A stretch of 13,045 nucleotides of DNA from assembly GCA_905198575.1 (NCBI GenBank), contig CAJKDC010000081.1, forward strand, positions 1 through 13,045, read 5' to 3'. Shown here piece after piece: positions 6,879 through 13,045 of this stretch; position 1 is the stretch's first letter, and each line of letters starts with the position of its first letter. The notes beneath the pieces were generated by a model. That model was not told the origin of the DNA. It made no database searches and worked only from the letters and a program-made list of their open reading frames with translations. The stretch comes from an uncultured Bacteroides sp. (GTDB taxonomy: Bacteria; Bacteroidota; Bacteroidia; Bacteroidales; Bacteroidaceae). The position numbers and the translations under genes are program-made.

Positions 6879-9173
6879 TTAATTAATTCCCCAATTAGTT
6901 CGTTTATTAGTCATTATAATTTCCATCGTTCCTCCCCCCTTTATATCATCATGAGTAAAGAACGGAGTATCCAATGTTCTATTATTCAACTTAACGGCCT
7001 TAATGTATTTATTTCCTTTCGAATTGTTTTTTGCAAATATAGTAAAAATCTTATTCTCCGGAAGAGTTATTGTCACTTTATCAAAAAGCGGACGACCTAT
7101 GGAATACACAGGAAGACCCGGACATACCTGATAAAATCCCATGGCATTCATAATATACCAAGCAGACATCTGACCACAATCCTCATTACCGGAAAGTCCT
7201 TCTACATCATTGAAATACAATGTAGTAAGAACTTTATCAACAAGCTCCTGAGTTTTCCATGGCTGACCTACATAATTATAGAAATGAATTATGTGGTGAC
7301 TCGGTTCGTTACCATGGGCATATTGTCCTATGAGTCCGGAAATATCAACAGAAGTTGCAGTCCCTTCGATAGTTGAATCAATCGTAAATAAGGAATCAAG
7401 CTTTTGAATGAATTTCGTTCTACCTCCCATCAAATTGACTAATCCATCTACATCATGAGGGACAAACCATGTCCACTGCCATGCATTTCCTTCGCAGTAG
7501 TCATCATTTCTATGGTTAGAAGCTTTTGGATTAAAAGGCGTTCTCCATTTTCCATGGGAATCCAGCCCCCGCATAAACCCTGTTGACGAATCATAATACT
7601 TCTGATACCCTTTAGCAAAACGCGTATACTTTACAGCATTTGCAGTATCCCCCAAGGCTAATGCCAGTTGAGCTATACACCAATCGTCGTATGCATATTC
7701 CAAACCTTTAGCCACAGCTTCATTATCTTTATCACACGGGATATAACCTATTGTATTTTTATAATACCGAGCAACAGGCATGAGATAAGGAATCATCCAG
7801 CGCGGACATTTAACACCCGTAGTATCATATTCTGCAGCACGTAAAGCAGCTTTATAAGCTTTCTGGATATCAAAGTCCCTGTATCCCTTAGCATAGGCAT
7901 CTGCGATTAATGAAACAGCGTGGTATCCGATCATGGTAGCTGTATAATTGGATGCCATATCCCACTTGGGATAAATACCTCCTTCCCCACTTTTCTTAAT
8001 TAAAGAACGGATAAAGTCTGAATTAAGTTTAGGGTCAAGAATAGTCCAAAGCGGATGAACAGCCCGAAACGTATCCCATAAAGAAAATATTGTATAATAA
8101 TTCTCGCCCGGGATTGTTTTATGGATTTGATGATCCATTCCTAAATATCTTCCATCAACATCTGTAAATATACTTGGAGCAATTGCCATGTGGTATAAAC
8201 CCGTGTAAAAAATAGCCAGCTGATCCCGATCTTCCGTATGGACATCTATTTTCGACAGGAATTGATTCCATGCAACCGATGCAGACAAACAGACTTTATC
8301 AAAATCCCAATCTGGAATTTCTTTCTCTACATTGGCCCGAGCTCCTTCCATATCAACAGCTGAAATTCCTACCTTCACTAGAACTTGTTCATTTCGTGAA
8401 GTAGAAAAATTCAACAATGCTTTCATACGGGCCTGTTCTCCCACCTCATCATCAACAGTTACGGTATCATCAACCAGCTTATAGGTAAACGGCTTGGAAA
8501 ATTTCATGTAGAAGTAAACCGGCTGGTCAAAAGCCCAATAGGCAGTTCGTTTATAACCACGAATCTCCGTATCACTTAACACATCTATCACCATTTCCTT
8601 ATTCTCCTGCCGCTGCAAACTATAATCCAGGTCTAAAATAAAACCAGACTCTGAGCTCTGCGGGAAAGTATAACGATGAATGGCAGCACGAGTAGTGGCT
8701 GATAATTCTGCTTTAACACCGTATGTTTTCAAGTATACAGTATAATATCCGGGAACTGCAACTTCCGAATCATGTGAAAAAGCAGATGCATATGCGACTT
8801 GCTGACTAGCCAAGCCAGTAGGCTCGTAACGCTGCTCACCTACCGTAGGCATCAACAGGATATCTCCATAATCACAACAACCGGTTCCACTGATGTGTGT
8901 ATGTGAAAAACCATTTATTGTTGAATCTGGATAATAATATCCTGAACACGAATCCCAACCATCAATTCGTGTATCCGGACCGGGTTGTATCATACCGTGG
9001 GGAACTACAGGCCCCGGAAAAGTGTGTCCGTGGCCTCCAGTCCCGATAAAAGGATTTACATAAGATACATAGTCTTCTTCCAACGCTGCTTCCGAGGACT
9101 CTACACATGCATAAGAAGCGATGCTGACGATAAGTCCGATAAGCCCTCTAACAAGCAAACTTATTTTTCTCAT
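6879..9173 (-). CDS. GH92 alpha-mannosidase, predicted surface lipoprotein (middle gene of operon)
   Basis: This 764-residue GH92 exo-alpha-mannosidase has the same two-domain plan as its neighbours. The N-terminus is a signal sequence ending SYAC, so Cys23 is a likely lipidation site, though the lipobox is not canonical. It is followed by an acidic, Ser/Glu-rich stretch (24-34) of the kind that directs Bacteroidetes lipoproteins to the surface. NPFIGTGGHGHTFPG (40-54) and GFSHTHISGTG (88-98) are typical GH92 N-terminal motifs. The predicted acid is Glu561 (in YCEGNAWQWTW), HGNEPSHH occupies 620-627, and the base motif is GNEDCGQMSAW with Asp665. It lacks the Trp and His-Glu pair that mark alpha-1,2 enzymes, so alpha-1,3 or alpha-1,6 mannose is a likelier target. 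It starts 15 bases after the upstream mannosidase stop, consistent with one transcript. Confidence 0.93.
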   Translation of the reverse strand: MRKISLLVRGLIGLIVSIASYACVESSEAALEEDYVSYVNPFIGTGGHGHTFPGPVVPHGMIQPGPDTRIDGWDSCSGYYYPDSTINGFSHTHISGTGCCDYGDILLMPTVGEQRYEPTGLASQQVAYASAFSHDSEVAVPGYYTVYLKTYGVKAELSATTRAAIHRYTFPQSSESGFILDLDYSLQRQENKEMVIDVLSDTEIRGYKRTAYWAFDQPVYFYMKFSKPFTYKLVDDTVTVDDEVGEQARMKALLNFSTSRNEQVLVKVGISAVDMEGARANVEKEIPDWDFDKVCLSASVAWNQFLSKIDVHTEDRDQLAIFYTGLYHMAIAPSIFTDVDGRYLGMDHQIHKTIPGENYYTIFSLWDTFRAVHPLWTILDPKLNSDFIRSLIKKSGEGGIYPKWDMASNYTATMIGYHAVSLIADAYAKGYRDFDIQKAYKAALRAAEYDTTGVKCPRWMIPYLMPVARYYKNTIGYIPCDKDNEAVAKGLEYAYDDWCIAQLALALGDTANAVKYTRFAKGYQKYYDSSTGFMRGLDSHGKWRTPFNPKASNHRNDDYCEGNAWQWTWFVPHDVDGLVNLMGGRTKFIQKLDSLFTIDSTIEGTATSVDISGLIGQYAHGNEPSHHIIHFYNYVGQPWKTQELVDKVLTTLYFNDVEGLSGNEDCGQMSAWYIMNAMGFYQVCPGLPVYSIGRPLFDKVTITLPENKIFTIFAKNNSKGNKYIKAVKLNNRTLDTPFFTHDDIKGGGTMEIIMTNKRTNWGIN

Positions 9174-9188
9174 TTATCTATTTCGTTT

Positions 9189-11399
9189 TCAAATATTAGG
9201 TTTGCTGCCCATCTCGAATTCGACAGTAGCACCATTCATTATCTGTTCGTGTGTAATATAAGTCTTATCGTACGGCTTACCATCAATTTTAACCGACTGA
9301 ACATAGATATTCTCCTTGCTTACCTGAGGAGCCAGCACAGTAAATACCTTTCCATTATTCAAATGAAGTTTCAGCTCAGGGAAGAGAGGGGTTCCCAATT
9401 CATAAATGCCTCCAACTGGATTAACAGGATAAAATCCCATAGCACTAAAAACAAACCAAGCAGACATCTGTCCGCAATCTTCGTTTCCACAGATTCCGGC
9501 TGGAGTATTTAAATACAGCTCATTCATTACTTGAGCAATATATTTTTGAGTTTTCCATTTATTCTGGGTCTGGTTATATAAATAAATTACATGATGGCTA
9601 GGTTCATTACCATGAACATATTGACCAATCATACCTGTACTGAAAATTGGCAAATCTTCTTTTCCGGCAGGAATATAGGTAAACATACTATCCAGTTTTT
9701 CTTCAAACTTTTTCTGTCCACCCATTAATTCCATCAAGCCCTTCGTATCGTGCTGTACAGACCAAAGGTAATGCCATGCATTACTTTCACAGATATATTC
9801 GGTGTAGTCATCCGGATTAAAGTTTTTGATAAAGACACCTTTATCATCCAATGGCTGCATAAATCCACTTGCCGGATTATAGAGGTTCTTGTAATTCTGG
9901 GCACGGGTATAGAATCGCTCTGCAATATCTTTCTTACCCATTTTCTCTGCCATACGTGCAATACAGTAGTCATCATAAGCATACTCCAACGTTTTAGACA
10001 GTGACCAGTTTTCTGAATTATCATAAGTTATGTTATAAGGAATATACCCGTGCTTCTTGTACAAGCCAAGACCTCTGTAACTGTCCATGTCAGCGGAAAC
10101 GACACATGCATTCAAAGCTTGTTCTGCATCAAAATCACCAATTCCTTTCAAATAAGCGTCCACAATAACAGGAACTGCATGATAACCTATCATCATTTCC
10201 GTTTCTCCGCCCCATAATGGCCATAAAGGCAGGCGTCCGTGCTGTTCAAAAAATGCAAGGAAAGATTTTATCATGTCGTTTGTACGATCTGGTTCTGTAT
10301 AGGTAAACAAAGGGTGTGAAGCGCGATAAGTATCCCAAAGGGAGAATGTACTATAATTTACCCATCCATCGGTTTTATGTATCTCACCGTCAGCACCTCT
10401 ATAACTTCCATCTACATCACTATAAATTGTTGGAGCAAGCATCGTATGATAAAGAGAAGTGTAAAATTGCACTTTATCATCTGTATTTGTTCCCTGAACG
10501 TTAATCTTACCTAACTGAGCATTCCAACGATCTTTCGCATCAGCAACATAACGGTCAAAATCATCATGAGGAGCTTCAGCAGATAGATTTTTTTCTGCAC
10601 CTTCTTCACTTACACTTGAAAGTGAAGTTGCAACTGTAATCTGTTCACCGTCCTTTGTATTGAATTTGAATTGTGCAATGTAAGCTGTTCCTATACGCTG
10701 ACCTTTCAATACAACCGCTGTTGTATCAATATCTACACTTTCAAAAGGTTTAGAAAAACGGCTTCTGAAAAATAGTTTCTGGTCACGAGCCCAGCCCTGC
10801 GAGAAACGATATCCTTCAATTGTACATGAATCAACAATGGCTATCTGAGAATCATTGGTAAAGTCCCAGTTCATCGCTTTTTTCAAGTTCAAGAAAACTG
10901 CTGATTCTGCTGCGGGGAATGTGTAACGTTGAATACCTACACGCTCTGTTGCAGTAAGCTCCACCTTAATGTTATAGTCTTTTAAGAGTACACTATAATA
11001 TCCGGCATAAGCGTGTTCATCAGAGTGATTGAATTTAGAATAGATACCAAGATTGCCTTCAGATTGTTCTTTATAAGGTAAAGTAACAGGCATAAATGAC
11101 ACATCATACAAATCACCTGCACCGGTTCCTGAAAGATGCGTATGACTAAATCCTGCAATAGTACTATCTGGATAATAATAACCAGCAATTCGATCCCAAC
11201 CAGCTAAACCATTATCTGGACTTAATTGTACCATACCAAAAGGTGCCTGTGCACCAGGGTATGTGTTTCCTGTAAAATCTGTTCCTATAAAAGGATTAAC
11301 CAAAGCTGCATAATCTTCATCCTTAGATTCTGAAGAATTATGAGTACATGCTACTAAAGAGCAAAATAAAGCTACTAATGAAATAAAGCTTAGTTTCAT
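9189..11399 (-). CDS. GH92 alpha-mannosidase, predicted surface lipoprotein (first gene of operon)
   Basis: This is a 736-residue GH92 exo-alpha-mannosidase. I chose the ATG at 11399 rather than the in-frame ATG at 11450. Only the shorter form gives a clean lipoprotein signal, MKLSFISLVALFCSLVAC, with lipobox LVAC and lipidated Cys18. The upstream ATG also lies above the predicted promoter -7 element at 11438-11445. The acidic stretch SESKDED (23-29) after the cysteine resembles a Bacteroidetes surface-export signal. Motifs are NPFIGTDFTGNTYPG (35-49), GFSHTHLSGTG (83-93), the probable acid Glu538 (in CESNAWHYLW), HGNEPSHH (596-603) and GNEDCGQMSAW with Asp641. Like the middle gene it lacks the alpha-1,2 signature. 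The substrate is probably a mannose-containing host or yeast glycan. Confidence 0.93.
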   Translation of the reverse strand: MKLSFISLVALFCSLVACTHNSSESKDEDYAALVNPFIGTDFTGNTYPGAQAPFGMVQLSPDNGLAGWDRIAGYYYPDSTIAGFSHTHLSGTGAGDLYDVSFMPVTLPYKEQSEGNLGIYSKFNHSDEHAYAGYYSVLLKDYNIKVELTATERVGIQRYTFPAAESAVFLNLKKAMNWDFTNDSQIAIVDSCTIEGYRFSQGWARDQKLFFRSRFSKPFESVDIDTTAVVLKGQRIGTAYIAQFKFNTKDGEQITVATSLSSVSEEGAEKNLSAEAPHDDFDRYVADAKDRWNAQLGKINVQGTNTDDKVQFYTSLYHTMLAPTIYSDVDGSYRGADGEIHKTDGWVNYSTFSLWDTYRASHPLFTYTEPDRTNDMIKSFLAFFEQHGRLPLWPLWGGETEMMIGYHAVPVIVDAYLKGIGDFDAEQALNACVVSADMDSYRGLGLYKKHGYIPYNITYDNSENWSLSKTLEYAYDDYCIARMAEKMGKKDIAERFYTRAQNYKNLYNPASGFMQPLDDKGVFIKNFNPDDYTEYICESNAWHYLWSVQHDTKGLMELMGGQKKFEEKLDSMFTYIPAGKEDLPIFSTGMIGQYVHGNEPSHHVIYLYNQTQNKWKTQKYIAQVMNELYLNTPAGICGNEDCGQMSAWFVFSAMGFYPVNPVGGIYELGTPLFPELKLHLNNGKVFTVLAPQVSKENIYVQSVKIDGKPYDKTYITHEQIMNGATVEFEMGSKPNI

Positions 11400-11437
11400 A
11401 ATTAATAATAAGATGTTATTCAATGGTATTACGTTTA

Positions 11438-11445
11438 CAAAGATA
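11438..11445 (-). promoter_or_regulatory. Probable -7 promoter element for the GH92 operon
   Basis: On the minus strand this reads TATCTTTG, a full TAnnTTTG match, 38 bases before the chosen start of the first mannosidase. The predicted 5' untranslated region is therefore about 30 bases. No exact -33 TTTG is present: the region 20-25 bases upstream is A/T-only with TTTTAT, so an activator or alternative sigma factor may be needed. Confidence 0.45.
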
Positions 11446-11459
11446 TGCATTTTTTTTAT

Positions 11460-12276
11460 TTTATAGATAAAAGAGAACTCAGAAGAGAATTTCGTAATAA
11501 ATTATTGTATATCAGACTACAAGAGAAAAAGAATTATGATAATAATTCTTGATATTTAAGTTTTAACATATTCAACATATATTAAAAAAAGAAAATGCAT
11601 AGAAAAAAAAGATAGATATAAGTTTATTCTTAGAGTGAGATTTTATAACTTTAAAAAAAAATAATAAAAAAGATTTATCCATGAAACAAAAACCAGAATT
11701 CTGACTAGAGAGAATTTCAAATTATTTATTAATTCTACAATCGAATAAAATTAATATTATAGAACTCATTTCCAATGCAATACAACATATTAAATTGCAA
11801 CAACAAGCAGATTAAGGTAGATACTAGTTTATCTTTCAGTGAATTTGATATAAAAACAAAAATCAAATACAAACAAACCCAGGAAATTAGAATCAAATTA
11901 AAATATGTCCTTAATAAAATCAACTACATCAAAGGAACAGAATATGGCTAAAAATATTAGCAAAACCTCCTATTACTACACGTGTATAGCTTTACTGAAT
12001 ATACTCAAAGCTTTGCCACGCTAGTAAAAATCAAACGACTGTAACAGGTAAACTTAACCACATCTTTGAAATATCACTAATGAAGATAAGACTTACAATC
12101 TATTCTTTAATAAGTGATAAACAATACAGAAGTAAGTGATTTACAAGGTTATAGTCCGGTTTTAACTAACATGAATCTCTTTTGAATTATAATAAATAAT
12201 ATAACTATGATTACAAATATTTATAGTAAAACTCATAAAATAATACGTAACCTATGGTTAATAACAAAGTATACTA
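11460..12276. other. AT-rich intergenic region, no convincing gene
   Basis: This region of about 800 bases separates the leftward mannosidase operon from the rightward sigma factor. It is visibly more AT-rich than the flanking genes and has many A-runs. It holds a nine-base-pair hairpin, AAGAATTAT/ATAATTCTT (11529-11537/11542-11550), followed by T-rich sequence only on the minus strand. It also holds a ten-base palindrome TACACGTGTA (11977-11986) and a small inverted repeat TAACC/GGTTA (12248-12252/12256-12260) just before the sigma gene. The longest plus-strand ATG frame I found is 58 codons (11775-11951), Lys/Ile-rich and without recognisable motifs; another of 26 codons is at 11944-12024. 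I saw no tRNA, CRISPR or insertion sequence ends. It may be decayed coding DNA or a long regulatory region. Confidence 0.5.
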
Positions 12277-12860
12277 ATGAAAAATAATAACTATAAGAAT
12301 ATTGAAATAGAGCTTCTAGTGAAACTCTGCATTTCAAAAGACAAACAAGCTGAAAAGGAGTTAATAACTAGAAGTCTCAAATTCATCAAACGCACAATGT
12401 CATTGTATGACTTCAATGCAATTGACCAAGATAGCAAAGAGGATCTTATTCAAGATATACTTATTAAGATTTTAACAAAGATCCAGTATTATGAATTTGA
12501 TAATTCAAACTTCTATAATTGGGTTTACATACTTACTCAAAATGCTTATCTAGACGTCGTTCGTAAAAAAAAAGAAGATATGATACTTTAAGTTATAATG
12601 AGTTTGAGAACATTCAACTTTGTTGCAGTAATGAAGATCTGAGTGATTTCAATGTTTTAAATAAAGAAAAGTATGACCTAATTAAAAAGGCTATAAAACT
12701 TATTTCTACTAAAGAAAGGAAGATTATTCTCCTATATTTTATTCATGATTTGAAATTAGCAGAAATAAGTTCACGATTGAAAATACCCATCAGTACTGTT
12801 CATAAGACAAAAGAAAAAGCTATTAAAGACATAAAAAAGATTTTAGGCATAAATGAATGA
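12277..12860 (+). pseudogene. ECF-type RNA polymerase sigma factor, frameshifted at an A9 run
   Basis: As written, the first frame stops at 12591 after 104 codons (MKNNNYKNIE...). The second half continues in another frame to a stop at 12858-12860. Inserting one A in the run of nine at 12565-12573 joins them into a protein of exactly 194 residues, the normal size for an extracytoplasmic-function sigma factor. Region 2 covers about residues 15-99, with core-binding KEDLIQDILIKIL (54-66) and the -10 recognition helix ending at DVVRKKK (93-99). Region 4 covers about 133-190, with STKERKIILLYF (144-155) and a helix-turn-helix LKLAEISSRLKIPISTVHKTK (159-179). Neither half alone would work as a sigma factor. 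It is divergent from the mannosidase operon and may regulate it, or genes further right. No anti-sigma gene is seen before the window ends. Confidence 0.8.
12565..12573 (+). other. Nine-A homopolymer at the frameshift point
   Basis: The run codes for Lys97-Lys98-Lys99 in the first frame and sits exactly where the two parts of the sigma factor lose register. Runs of nine A's are known sites of polymerase slippage (Thermus dnaX is the classic case) and of length variation during replication. Confidence 0.8.
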
Positions 12861-12904
12861 ATTTAGGAATTCATTTAGCAGTATAATGAGAGTGGTATAT
12901 AATT

Positions 12905-12931
12905 AGGCTGGCTTCATTTTGAGGTCAGCCT
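12905..12931 (+). terminator. Weak terminator-like hairpin after the sigma factor
   Basis: AGGCTG at 12905-12910 can pair with CAGCCT at 12926-12931 around a 15-base loop, followed by a short TTTGTGT stretch. It lies 45 bases after the sigma stop. The stem is short and the T-tract is poor, so this is tentative. The rest of 12861-13045 has no gene that I can support. Confidence 0.3.
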
Positions 12932-13045
12932 TTGTGTAAGCATTGAGTCAAAACAAAAGGGAGTAGAGACAATGAATAAATGTAAGCATTGTTAAACTAC
13001 AGGTATTGAACTTTATATACAACAATAGCGACTGTCACTATAAAC

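Noticed and set aside
6876..7376. Plus-strand open frame of 166 codons
   Set aside because: It is antisense to the C-terminal part of the middle mannosidase, whose motifs are clear. It has no recognisable domain or promoter.
8985..9512. Plus-strand open frame of 175 codons spanning the junction of two mannosidases
   Set aside because: It is antisense to the end of one GH92 gene and the start of the next, and its composition is that of a shadow frame.
11735..11923. Minus-strand open frame of 62 hydrophobic codons
   Set aside because: The hydrophobicity is what the complement of Lys/Asn-rich AT DNA gives. There is no ribosome-binding or promoter support.
12972..12995. Seven-codon ORF MNKCKHC with a purine-rich stretch upstream
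   Set aside because: It is too short to distinguish from chance, although it overlaps one copy of the 11-base repeat.

Overview
The window looks like a chromosomal segment from a gut Bacteroidales species (Bacteroides or Phocaeicola type). The support is moderate-to-low GC, at least four good matches to the Bacteroidetes -7 element TAnnTTTG, two lipoprotein exo-enzymes, and three tandem GH92 alpha-mannosidase genes, a family greatly expanded in these bacteria. The species cannot be named from the sequence alone.

Left part (1-4568), housekeeping genes. A strong promoter (149-179) drives a 34-codon aromatic-rich leader ORF, then a terminator-like hairpin, then a LysO-family exporter encoded as two overlapping genes (383-661 and 658-1278). 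An iron-dependent alcohol dehydrogenase (1386-2558) follows with its own promoter. It faces a hotdog-fold acyl-CoA thioesterase on the minus strand (2608-3063), with a symmetrical terminator between them. Divergent from the thioesterase is metY (3229-4512), O-acetylhomoserine sulfhydrylase, which ends at a second symmetrical terminator.

Middle part (4586-11399), a glycan-degradation operon read right to left: three GH92 alpha-mannosidases separated by 15 and 10 bases. The first two translated are lipoproteins, probably displayed on the cell surface. The last has an ordinary signal peptide. Residue for residue, the last one carries the catalytic and alpha-1,2-specificity positions I recall for BT3990 of B. 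thetaiotaomicron. The two lipoproteins lack those specificity residues, so the set probably cleaves different mannose linkages, as needed to strip high-mannose N-glycans. No SusC/SusD pair, endo-glycosidase or transporter lies inside the window.

Right part (11400-13045): about 880 bases of very AT-rich DNA with the mannosidase promoter at its left edge and no convincing gene, then an ECF-type sigma factor (12277-12860). Its reading frame is broken by one base exactly at a run of nine A's. Adding one A restores a complete 194-residue protein with sigma regions 2 and 4. This may be a sequencing error, a recent mutation, a phase-variable switch or transcriptional slippage. If the sigma factor controls the mannosidase operon, this would make the locus switchable.

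The most interesting items are the A9 frameshift in the sigma factor, the leader-peptide/attenuator arrangement before the split exporter, the GLSIGSN motif at identical residue positions in both exporter halves, and the linkage and location division among the three mannosidases.
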